A stretch of 17,533 nucleotides of DNA from an uncultured Eubacterium sp. (GTDB taxonomy: Bacteria; Bacillota; Clostridia; Lachnospirales; Lachnospiraceae). The stretch's first letter is position 1. The number at the start of each line of letters is the position of its first letter. The stretch lies in assembly GCA_910584795.1 (NCBI GenBank), contig CAJUBZ010000020.1, forward strand, positions 1 through 17,533. Direction: 5' to 3'. A program made the translations under genes and the position numbers. Positions 1 to 5,165 of this stretch are shown in pieces. The notes below the pieces were generated by a model. It ran no database searches. It was given only the letters and a program-made list of their open reading frames with translations, and was not told where the DNA came from.

Positions 1-55
1 CACGGCTACCCCCCTAGCCACGACACGGCTACCCCCCTAGCCACGACACGGCTAC
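1..55. repeat. Origin iterons, right part of the array
   Basis: Direct repeats with a 23-bp period: units at 1-23 and 24-46 are identical, and a partial third unit ends at 55. The array continues from 17479-17533 across the circular junction. Each unit carries GGCTA and TAGCC as inverted arms around a run of six C, so it could also form short hairpins. The units are much richer in GC than the flanking DNA. GC-rich iterons next to a DnaA box, AT-rich DNA and a rep gene are typical of theta plasmid origins where Rep binds; that role is inferred. The copy number may be collapsed by assembly. Confidence 0.85.
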
Positions 56-155
56 TAACTATATCTAATTAAACTAAAATTATTTGAATAACAATCAATC
101 TATCAATTTATTTTTTTGAGTGATTGAATGATTGAATAAAAGAAAAATATTCTGC
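56..155. other. AT-rich segment beside the iterons (possible unwinding region)
   Basis: About 100 bases, almost all A and T, between the iterons and the first promoter. It contains CAATCAATC near 92-100 and GATTGAATGATTGAAT near 122-137, which form a direct and an inverted repeat. It has no reading frame of note. By position it could be the DNA-unwinding element of the origin, but only the base composition supports this. Confidence 0.45.
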
Positions 156-184
156 TTGAAAAATGTTATTTTTCATGTTATCAT
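156..184 (+). promoter_or_regulatory. Promoter with operator for the RHH-rep operon
   Basis: The -35 box TTGAAA (156-161) and -10 box TATCAT (179-184) are 17 bp apart, with an extended -10 TG. The palindrome TGAAAAAT-GTT-ATTTTTCA (157-175) overlaps the -35 box and fills most of the spacer. In CopG-type plasmid systems the small RHH protein binds a symmetric element inside the cop-rep promoter to limit Rep synthesis. The same arrangement here suggests autoregulation by the gene at 221. Confidence 0.7.
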
Positions 185-220
185 ATTTTTTACAGTAATT
201 TTAGAAAGGTAAGATGTATT

Positions 221-382
221 ATGAATGATGAACGAAAAATAATATCTATCAGAGTTGAACCAGAATTACATAAACAATTAAAAATGATTGCTGTTCTGGA
301 AAGCACTACATTGCAAGATTATATCGTTGGATTAATTAAACAAGATATGGAACATTATGAAAAAAGAATAAAGAAAGGTTAA
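221..382 (+). CDS. Small ribbon-helix-helix (CopG-like) regulator
   Basis: A 53-residue protein. An N-terminal strand (KIISIRVEPELHKQL, residues 6-20) is followed by two helices, the ribbon-helix-helix pattern of CopG/Arc repressors, and a basic lysine-rich tail. The start at 221 is preceded by AGAAAGG at 203-209. It ends three bases before the ATG of the replication initiator, so the two are almost certainly one transcript. CopG-type proteins act as dimers that repress their own promoter and so set plasmid copy number. The palindrome inside the promoter just upstream fits that role. The function is inferred from fold and context. A different DNA-binding job, such as iteron or partition-site binding, cannot be excluded. 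Confidence 0.75.
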   Translation: MNDERKIISIRVEPELHKQLKMIAVLESTTLQDYIVGLIKQDMEHYEKRIKKG

Positions 383-385
383 ATT

Positions 386-1258
386 ATGCCAAGAAAAAAA
401 ATTAAACTTAATACAAACCAGCGTCCTTTTATTATGGTATATCATGATTTTCTGGAAAGTGAGATATTAGATAATCCGTATCAGATTACTTTATACATAT
501 GCCTTAAAAAATTTGCAGATGAGAACAATCAATGTTTTCCCAGTTTAAAACGGCTTGCAAAGTTAACAAAAATGAGTATTAGTAAAGTAAAAACTACGCT
601 TAATGAATTAGAGAAAAAAGGAGTAATTGTTAAAGAAAACCGAATGAAAACAAATGGAGGCACAACAAGCAATTTATATACATTAAATGATTATCCCGAA
701 ATCTGGAATGCGAAAATTACTGGAAGTGTAAATGAAAAGATAGATATAGATAAACTTCGACTTTTTGAATTAGCAAAGAAAAAGGGGTATATACTGATAA
801 AAGAAAAAGGGCTTGATTCTGAACCGACCAAAGCGCAGAATCAAGTCCAACAATCAAATAAATCAAGTCAACCTGATAATACAATAGATTTTCAGGAAAG
901 TCAAGACTTAGAAAAATATACTTTAAACCAAATTAAGGAAATTTTCGGCTATGATACCATGCTTTATGATAATCCCTACGAGAAGCAGCATATTGATTCT
1001 GTAATGGATATACTACATACAACCTTAAACACGAGCAAAAAAACAATCAGGATTGCCGGAACGAATAAGCCTACAATGGTAGTTATTGGAAAACTGATGA
1101 AACTAAATAATGAATCTATCATGTATGCTATCAAGAAGTTTAAAGAGCAGACAGAACGGATTAAGAATCCAACTTCCTACATGCTGACAATACTTTACAT
1201 GGCACCGGAGCAGTTTCAGTTAGACATTACAAATCAGGTGCAGCATGACTTCTTTTAA
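386..1258 (+). CDS. Plasmid replication initiator (HTH_36 plus DUF6017-like)
   Basis: A 290-residue protein. Residues about 14-85 form a winged helix-turn-helix of the HTH_36 type, including QITLYICLKKFADEN, PSLKRLAKLTKMS and a LEKKGVI wing. The middle, about 135-185, is polar and probably a flexible linker. The C-terminal ~95 residues, with KNPTSYMLTILYMAP and a final acidic and aromatic tail, resemble the DUF6017 region found at the end of replication initiators of Firmicutes plasmids and integrative elements. The start has the ribosome site AAGAAAGG inside the end of the upstream gene. It is the first large gene beside the iterons, as expected for the protein that binds them and recruits host replication enzymes. 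The domain assignment is from memory of sequence patterns; the role as initiator is well supported by context. Confidence 0.8.
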   Translation: MPRKKIKLNTNQRPFIMVYHDFLESEILDNPYQITLYICLKKFADENNQCFPSLKRLAKLTKMSISKVKTTLNELEKKGVIVKENRMKTNGGTTSNLYTLNDYPEIWNAKITGSVNEKIDIDKLRLFELAKKKGYILIKEKGLDSEPTKAQNQVQQSNKSSQPDNTIDFQESQDLEKYTLNQIKEIFGYDTMLYDNPYEKQHIDSVMDILHTTLNTSKKTIRIAGTNKPTMVVIGKLMKLNNESIMYAIKKFKEQTERIKNPTSYMLTILYMAPEQFQLDITNQVQHDFF

Positions 1259-1264
1259 AAATTA

Positions 1265-1320
1265 TTTTGGTCACCATGTCAATTTAAAAGTGACCAAAAG
1301 TGGGTATTTTAGTGACCAAA
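1265..1320. repeat. GTGACCAAA repeats after rep
   Basis: TTTTGGTCAC (1265-1274) and GTGACCAAAA (1290-1299) form a perfect 10-bp inverted repeat. A third copy, GTGACCAAA, lies at 1312-1320 in direct orientation. There is no T run after the hairpin, so it is not a normal terminator. It could be a protein-binding cluster or an RNA structure at the end of the rep message. Confidence 0.6.
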
Positions 1321-1332
1321 TAACCCTACAAC

Positions 1333-1347
1333 CCTTATTTTATAAGG
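1333..1347. repeat. Small hairpin CCTTAT/ATAAGG
   Basis: A perfect 6-bp inverted repeat with a three-base loop lies between the GTGACC cluster and the A-tract array. No function can be assigned. Confidence 0.4.
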
Positions 1348-1370
1348 TCTCCCAGCCTTCTAAAAGGTAT

Positions 1371-1414
1371 TAAAAAGATTATAAAAAGATATTTAAAAGA
1401 GCGTAAAAAGAATA
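1371..1414. repeat. Four tandem 11-bp A-tract repeats
   Basis: Units start at 1371, 1382, 1393 and 1404, exactly 11 bp apart: TAAAAAGATTA, TAAAAAGATAT, TTAAAAGAGCG and TAAAAAGAATA. A related TAAAAGGTAT lies just upstream at 1361. A-tracts phased at about one helical turn are expected to bend DNA. Possible roles are a curved origin-accessory site, a centromere-like site or a transcription element. Confidence 0.6.
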
Positions 1415-1499
1415 CCGCCCCTAAAAACACCAAACAATTATTTTAAGAATAATAGTCGGTGACTAGCCTCAGTTTGGTCAGCCGTAAATGACAAGAAAA

Positions 1500-1536
1500 C
1501 CCCAGAAGTTAACACCTTCGGGGCTTTTGTTTTGTT
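1500..1536 (+). terminator. Rho-independent terminator after rep
   Basis: The stem pairs CCCC-GAAG (with a bulged A) and CTTC-GGGG around a 7-base loop, followed by CTTTTGTTTTG. It lies about 240 bases after the rep stop codon, so the message would carry a long 3' region with the repeats at 1265-1414. Confidence 0.75.
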
Positions 1537-1642
1537 GCCTATTGTGAAATATTCATATCGTTTTATCTACTCGCATTATAGCATACGCAATATTTGTTTA
1601 TAAGATGTGTTCCAAATTTCAGATATAAATCTGTTGCATAAA

Positions 1643-1676
1643 AAGAGAACTACTCTCGTTATTGGATGACTCTCTT
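1643..1676 (-). terminator. Possible terminator of the SH3 protein gene
   Basis: AAGAGA (1643-1648) and TCTCTT (1671-1676) form an inverted repeat. On the minus strand the stem is followed by a short T run. It lies about 120 bases past the stop of the minus-strand gene at 1796-2149. The long loop makes it weak. The rest of 1540-1795 is AT-rich with nothing recognisable. Confidence 0.4.
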
Positions 1677-1795
1677 ATTTTTGTAACATTATTTCCGGCA
1701 ACTATGTTTGTAGAAACAATAAGTAGAATAATTTTATTATAATGAATTTTTTATTTATTAAAATATATAAAAATATGTATTTGATTATAGACTAA

Positions 1796-2149
1796 TTAAA
1801 TTGCGTCTCCATATTTATCTACTAAATATCCTCTTGCTACATATCCTGTTTTTCCATTATATGTAACTTTGTACCAGTTAGGTAATAGGGATAAAATTTT
1901 AACTTTTGTTCCTTCAGGAATTGCGTCCAATCTTGCAGAACTTGTGCTTGTAGATTTTCTAAGAATAACACCAACTCCATCATGAGTAGTTACCCAGCCA
2001 TATTGAACAGCCTTCGTATTAAGAGTTTGAGCTATACTTATATTGTTTTGTTGCACATTAGTTGCATATGTATTTACAGATGGAGTTATTGTTGCACAAA
2101 GAGTTGCTGCTACGGCTAATCCTGTAATTTTTAATGTTAAATTTTTCAT
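1796..2149 (-). CDS. Secreted single-domain bacterial SH3 protein
   Basis: A 117-residue protein. A Sec signal peptide is evident: MKNLTLK basic start, hydrophobic residues about 8-22, and a likely cut near TYA-TN at about 30. The remainder, about 52-112, is a bacterial SH3 (SH3_3) domain with the usual pattern of GVILRKSTSTSSARL, a PEGTKVKIL strand, a WYKVTYNGKTGYV core and a closing Y-L pair. Such domains bind cell wall peptides or polysaccharide. Here no catalytic domain is attached, so the product is probably a small exported wall-binding protein. The start has AAGGAG nine bases upstream and its own promoter at 2211-2239. It stands alone between a terminator and a toxin-antitoxin locus, so it looks like cargo. 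A role in surface exclusion, adhesion or phage resistance would be guesswork. Confidence 0.8.
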   Translation of the reverse strand: MKNLTLKITGLAVAATLCATITPSVNTYATNVQQNNISIAQTLNTKAVQYGWVTTHDGVGVILRKSTSTSSARLDAIPEGTKVKILSLLPNWYKVTYNGKTGYVARGYLVDKYGDAI

Positions 2150-2210
2150 GTAAGTTTTCTCCTTAATTTTTGTAATTAATAAATTCTTATGTTTCTACAT
2201 ATATAATATT

Positions 2211-2239
2211 ATTATATTATAAAATAATCTATTTGTAAA
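2211..2239 (-). promoter_or_regulatory. Promoter of the SH3 protein gene
   Basis: On the minus strand, TTTACA (2234-2239) and TATAAT (2211-2216) are separated by 17 bp, about 60 bases before the start codon. The surrounding 2160-2395 is strongly AT-rich with no reading frame of note. Confidence 0.65.
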
Positions 2240-2449
2240 GTATATAGTTTTATTTTATTAAAAATATTTTTATATTTTGTGAAAATTTTCTTTAATTGTT
2301 TTTATTCATAAACTGAACTTATCAGCATAACTTTTTAACGAATTGACTAAAATCTAATAGTTTCAAAACTGTAAAAAGGTAAGGTTTAATTTTTAATGAT
2401 AGAATACAAAATCCAAAACTATCAAAAAGTTGTTTTTTCAATCTGCATA

Positions 2450-2478
2450 TTGAAAACCAGATTTACATATGCTATAAT
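2450..2478 (+). promoter_or_regulatory. Promoter of the antisense RNA (first type I locus)
   Basis: TTGAAA (2450-2455) and a perfect TATAAT (2473-2478) are separated by 17 bp. It drives a transcript toward the toxin gene on the other strand and ends at the shared terminator. Confidence 0.75.
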
Positions 2479-2484
2479 GCCGAT

Positions 2485-2572
2485 AGGCAAAAAAGATAAG
2501 AAGTTCCATGTAGGACAAAAAAGCGAATCCCAGACTGTACCGCTAATACAATCTGGGATTCTTCTTCTTTTT
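2485..2572 (+). ncRNA. Antisense RNA of an Fst/par-like toxin-antitoxin locus
   Basis: A predicted RNA of about 88 nt from the promoter at 2450-2478 to the terminator at 2525-2572. It has no plausible reading frame with a ribosome site. Its 5' part (2491-2517) is a near copy of the DNA at 2674-2701, which covers the start region of the toxin gene on the opposite strand. The RNA can therefore pair with the toxin ribosome site and start codon as well as with the shared terminator. This is the logic of RNA II in the par locus of plasmid pAD1: convergent RNAs, a shared terminator and direct repeats at both 5' ends. The start and end are inferred. Confidence 0.75.
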
Positions 2573-2573
2573 C
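2525..2573. terminator. Bidirectional terminator shared by toxin and antisense RNAs
   Basis: GAATCCCAGA (2525-2534) and TCTGGGATTC (2552-2561) form a perfect 10-bp stem. The plus strand continues with TTCTTCTTTTT. The minus strand continues with GC and six T. Both convergent transcripts can therefore end here and would overlap over the stem. Confidence 0.85.
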
Positions 2574-2607
2574 GGAGAAGTCAACTGTTTTGGGCTAGTT
2601 ACCGATT

Positions 2608-2694
2608 TTATTCATCGCCATCTAACCACTTGATAATGTAGTGGCAGGCTACACCACCCATGACAGCGATTACAAAAGATAAGAAATATTCCAT
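2608..2694 (-). CDS. Fst-like small membrane toxin
   Basis: A 28-residue peptide beginning MEYFLSFVIAV. Residues 4-21 form one hydrophobic membrane helix, and the end KWLDGDE is a short charged tail. This matches the pattern of the Fst/Ldr superfamily of type I toxins: about 25-35 residues, one membrane helix, then a tryptophan or leucine-aspartate motif and acidic end. The ribosome site AAAGGGGG lies 8 bases before the ATG. CCCCT in the leader can pair with AGGGG of the ribosome site, a possible way to slow translation. Its promoter, antisense RNA, direct repeats and shared terminator surround it as in par of pAD1. Fst-type toxins damage the membrane or envelope of cells that lose the plasmid. 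The function is inferred from size, motif and locus layout. Confidence 0.8.
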   Translation of the reverse strand: MEYFLSFVIAVMGGVACHYIIKWLDGDE

Positions 2695-2740
2695 GAGGAC
2701 ACCCCCTTTCTGTTGCCAGTATAGGGGCGGTAACGAAAGT

Positions 2741-2769
2741 ATTCTATCACAAAAAAGAAAATTTGTCAG
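2741..2769 (-). promoter_or_regulatory. Promoter of the Fst-like toxin mRNA
   Basis: On the minus strand, CTGACA (2764-2769) and TAGAAT (2741-2746) are separated by 17 bp, with an extended -10 TG. A TTGACA also lies further upstream at 2774-2779. The predicted mRNA starts near 2734 and runs about 220 nt to the shared terminator. Confidence 0.65.
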
Positions 2770-2797
2770 TTAGTGTCAAGAGGAAATTTAAAATTTT

Positions 2798-3733
2798 TTA
2801 ATTCTTGATAACTTCATTTCCTTCTAAATTCCAGCGTCGGTCAAACTCTTTTTTTGCCTGTTTAGCAATAGATTCCATATTGTCTTTGTTTACTTCATTT
2901 AAATATATAATATTGTCTTCATCATATTCTGGTATAAGCTTTTTTTTAGGATATATTTTATCATCTTTAATTTGATAATAAGTATGTATTCCGTATTTGT
3001 CTTTAATTTGTTCATTTTGATAATTATTATAAACAATTTCTATATATGTTCTCACACCACTAACACAGGCCCTAGTACCATCTATAAGTAATGAAATCCT
3101 ACTTGATAACTCAAAATGAAATGCACGCATATTTTCTTCATATTCAATCTCATATAGAATAAAATTTTTATCAAATTCGTTATATTGGACATCATCTATA
3201 TCATTTCTAGAAATTGGAGCTCTAAAAATAATTGGATCAATTATTTTTTTACCTTCTATGGATGTAATTTCAACTTCTACATATTTTCTAATCAGTGCAG
3301 TAGCATACGAAATCTGCCCTCCCTCATTTTTTAATGTATATCGATATTCTTTTTTGTTTTCTTCAATGTTTTCGTTAATCAAATCGGATTCTAATTCAAA
3401 AAGTGGTTCTCTATTATCTTCCTCGATTTCTAATTGCTTTTGATATATATCTGCACTTCTTTTATTGGTTTGCCATCCAACAAAAGACAATATAATACCC
3501 ATAATTCCAACAAAAAATAAAGAAAAAATCTCAAAGAAAATCTTGTTTTTTTCCAGCCAGTTCTTGATTATTTTTGGCTCTGTTTTATTGGGTGATAAGT
3601 CTTCATTGTTTTCTTGTGGCTTATTTAACGCTTCTTGGTCGATATTTTCTATTGCTACTTCTTTTGAATTTTCTATATCTTCTTCAATAATGTTTATTTC
3701 TTTGGTATTTTCATTATATATTAGTTTTTTCAT
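2798..3733 (-). CDS. Membrane-anchored protein of unknown function
   Basis: A 311-residue protein I do not recognise. Residues 1-60 are acidic and polar (many E, N and D). Residues about 65-87 form one membrane helix (FFEIFSLFFVGIMGIILSFV). A short charged helix follows (KRSADIYQKQLEIEEDNREP), then a mixed strand-helix domain of about 190 residues with several KNEGG and Y-rich segments. One helix followed by a KQLEIEE-NREPLFE stretch is common in uncharacterised Firmicutes proteins. There is no signal peptide and no enzyme motif that I can see. The start has AAAGGGGG six bases upstream and its own promoter. It sits between two stability modules, partition and the Fst-like locus. It could be a surface, immunity or defence protein; nothing in the sequence decides this. 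Confidence 0.75.
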   Translation of the reverse strand: MKKLIYNENTKEINIIEEDIENSKEVAIENIDQEALNKPQENNEDLSPNKTEPKIIKNWLEKNKIFFEIFSLFFVGIMGIILSFVGWQTNKRSADIYQKQLEIEEDNREPLFELESDLINENIEENKKEYRYTLKNEGGQISYATALIRKYVEVEITSIEGKKIIDPIIFRAPISRNDIDDVQYNEFDKNFILYEIEYEENMRAFHFELSSRISLLIDGTRACVSGVRTYIEIVYNNYQNEQIKDKYGIHTYYQIKDDKIYPKKKLIPEYDEDNIIYLNEVNKDNMESIAKQAKKEFDRRWNLEGNEVIKN

Positions 3734-3760
3734 AAAATCCCCCTTTCATAATATATCCAT

Positions 3761-3789
3761 ATTTTACCATTAAAGGAAAAATTTGTCGA
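3761..3789 (-). promoter_or_regulatory. Promoter of the membrane protein gene
   Basis: On the minus strand, TCGACA (3784-3789) and TAAAAT (3761-3766) are separated by 17 bp, with an extended -10 TG. It lies about 30 bases before the start codon. Confidence 0.55.
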
Positions 3790-3833
3790 TAAATATAAAA
3801 ATAAAATAGTAATATTGTATATTGCTAATTTTT

Positions 3834-3847
3834 TTTATATAATTATA
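3834..3847 (+). repeat. 14-bp repeat downstream of the partition operon
   Basis: TTTATATAATTATA is identical to the copies at 5001-5014 and 5044-5057 on the other side of the parA operon. The core TATAATTATA is a palindrome. It is a candidate partition (parS-like) site or operator. Confidence 0.5.
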
Positions 3848-3866
3848 CATTTATACAATTATATAT

Positions 3867-4220
3867 CTATATAAGTTTTTGCTTCATCTTTTCAATTTCC
3901 TCCAGTTTTCTATACAGTTCCATGTTCTTCTGCTTATCGGCTTCAATTAACCGGAGAATATATTGCGTCATAGAAACATATTCCCCGCTTGTATTTGTCT
4001 TATGGTCAGCCATCAAAGATATATAGTCCTGATAGTTTGTTATATCCAGCCTTAGATATTTCTTCTTAATATCTTTTGGTGGTGGAGCTGAATCTTGTTT
4101 TTGTGAATCTGTATCTTGGACCGATGAATTATTTTCGTTTGCTGGTGGTTCAGGTGTATTTGTGTTTGGGCGATTTAAGTTATCAACGGGGCTCTTTCCT
4201 TTAAATGATTTTGTTGCCAT
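3867..4220 (-). CDS. Small RHH-type partition protein (ParB-like)
   Basis: A 117-residue protein. Residues 1-50 are polar, rich in N, P, S and Q, and probably disordered. Residues about 54-96 fit a ribbon-helix-helix: strand KKYLRLDIT, helix QDYISLMADHK, turn, helix SMTQYILRLIEADK. A charged coiled-coil end (NMELYRKLEEIEKMKQKLI) follows. It lies four bases after the parA stop, with AGGAG eight bases before its ATG, so it is co-transcribed. In type Ib systems a small RHH protein binds the centromere and stimulates ParA through its flexible N-terminal end; the long disordered N-terminus here fits. Repeats overlapping the operon promoter suggest that it also represses its own operon. The partition role comes mostly from the ParA neighbour. 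Confidence 0.7.
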   Translation of the reverse strand: MATKSFKGKSPVDNLNRPNTNTPEPPANENNSSVQDTDSQKQDSAPPPKDIKKKYLRLDITNYQDYISLMADHKTNTSGEYVSMTQYILRLIEADKQKNMELYRKLEEIEKMKQKLI

Positions 4221-4224
4221 ATCC

Positions 4225-4977
4225 TTACTCTCCTATTCTTTGCAATAATTCAGTTGTAAACGCTTTATAGTCAATGTTTGGTTTGCTGTTCTTCGCATAG
4301 TCAATTAACGGTTCTCTAACAGTTTGTGCCTCTGCCACAGCGATACCTTCTCTGATACTGGTATCAAACACAATCGTATTCATCTGTTTTGCATAGTCCT
4401 CAATCATGTTCTTGATATCACGGTTTAAAACCGTCCTGTTGCTGTATTTGATTAAAAGTATGCCCAATACCTTTAAATCTGGATTAAGACCATTTCTGAC
4501 ACTTTCAATAGTTGAGTGAAGCCTTCCCAATCCCTGTAATGCGAATGGTCTAGGCTCTGTTGGTATTACCACATAATCGCTTGCGACAAGAGCATTAAAA
4601 GATAGATGTCCAAGCGCAGGCGGAGTGTCCAGTATAATGTACTCAAATCTGTCTTGCAGCGGCTTAAGCACATTCTTTAAAAGCGTAGGTTCCACGTCTG
4701 ATATTTCTACATTCGTTAAATATGTATCTGCTGGCAGCAGGTCATAGTATTTGCAATATACTAATGCTTCATCGGGGCTGCATTCTGCTCCAAGCACATC
4801 AGTAATCGTTTTTTTCGGTTCATCTACGCCACTGGAATATGTGGTGTTGCTTTGGGGGTCCAAGTCTATAAGCAATACTTTTTTATGCTTAAATCCTAAA
4901 GTACTGGCCAAGGCTTGAGCTGTGGCGGTTTTTCCGGTACCACCCTTCTGCAATGTAATGCTAATTGTAATAGCCAT
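4225..4977 (-). CDS. parA: ParA-type partition ATPase
   Basis: A 250-residue protein of the MinD/ParA family. The deviant Walker A box KGGTGKT is at residues 11-17, with both the signature lysine (K11) and the catalytic lysine (K16). The A' box LLIDLDPQSN is near 35-44 and the Walker B box YIILDTPP near 113-120. There is no N-terminal helix-turn-helix, so it is a short type Ib or Soj-like ATPase that forms a gradient on the nucleoid and pulls plasmid copies apart with its partner at 3867. The start has AGAGAGGTGAT upstream. The promoter at 5009-5037 overlaps a 14-bp repeat. Length and motifs are complete, with no sign of damage. Confidence 0.93.
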   Translation of the reverse strand: MAITISITLQKGGTGKTATAQALASTLGFKHKKVLLIDLDPQSNTTYSSGVDEPKKTITDVLGAECSPDEALVYCKYYDLLPADTYLTNVEISDVEPTLLKNVLKPLQDRFEYIILDTPPALGHLSFNALVASDYVVIPTEPRPFALQGLGRLHSTIESVRNGLNPDLKVLGILLIKYSNRTVLNRDIKNMIEDYAKQMNTIVFDTSIREGIAVAEAQTVREPLIDYAKNSKPNIDYKAFTTELLQRIGE

Positions 4978-5000
4978 ATTATCACCTCTCTGTTTAAAAA

Positions 5001-5057
5001 TTTATATAATTATATCATTATATTGTTATATAATCAAGCTATTTTTATATAATTATA
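5001..5057 (+). repeat. Two 14-bp repeats upstream of parA
   Basis: TTTATATAATTATA occurs at 5001-5014 and 5044-5057, 43 bp apart, in very AT-rich DNA. The first copy covers the -10 box of the parA promoter, which suggests that the RHH partner both represses the operon and marks the centromere here. The low sequence complexity lowers confidence. Confidence 0.5.
5009..5037 (-). promoter_or_regulatory. Promoter of the partition operon
   Basis: On the minus strand, TTGATT (5032-5037) and TATAAT (5009-5014) are separated by 17 bp, with an extended -10 TG. The start point is near 5002, about 25 bases before the parA start codon. Confidence 0.7.
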
Positions 5058-5089
5058 TAACTATATATTTACATAAAATTATCTATACA

Positions 5090-5111
5090 CACAGCTCCTG
5101 CCGGAGCTGTG
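5090..5111. terminator. Perfect hairpin between the parA promoter and the repressor gene
   Basis: CACAGCTCC and GGAGCTGTG form a perfect 9-bp stem with a four-base loop. A weak T stretch (GGGGTTTTAT) follows a few bases later on the plus strand. On the minus strand it lies 55 bases after the repressor stop codon, so it probably ends that transcript and insulates the parA promoter. Confidence 0.55.
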
Positions 5112-5165
5112 ACAGGGGTTTTATGTTATTCTTTATTATGTGATTTTATCTCTTTAATGCTATGT

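Larger units (their letters stand above)
2491..2701. repeat. Direct repeats linking antisense RNA and toxin start
   Basis: Copy 1 is at 2491-2517 and copy 2 at 2674-2701. They share AAAAGATAAGAA (12 of 12), TTCCATG (7 of 7) and AGGACA (6 of 6), with small indels between the blocks. Because the two RNAs run convergently, copies in the same orientation make the RNAs complementary. Copy 2 holds the reverse complement of the toxin start codon, its spacer and the first codons. Confidence 0.85.

Noticed and set aside
1411..1426. TACCGCCCCT shared with the toxin leader near 2721-2732 (opposite strand) as a possible oriT or common regulator site
   Set aside because: Only about ten bases match, no relaxase is present and the contexts differ, so chance or shared host preference is enough to explain it.
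2396..2641. An 81-codon plus-strand open frame
   Set aside because: It runs through the antisense RNA promoter, the direct repeat and the shared terminator of the Fst-like locus, lacks a ribosome site, and its product resembles no protein.
3258..3773. Plus-strand open frames opposite the membrane protein gene
   Set aside because: They are mirror frames of the better supported minus-strand gene at 2798-3733, have no ribosome sites and show no domain.
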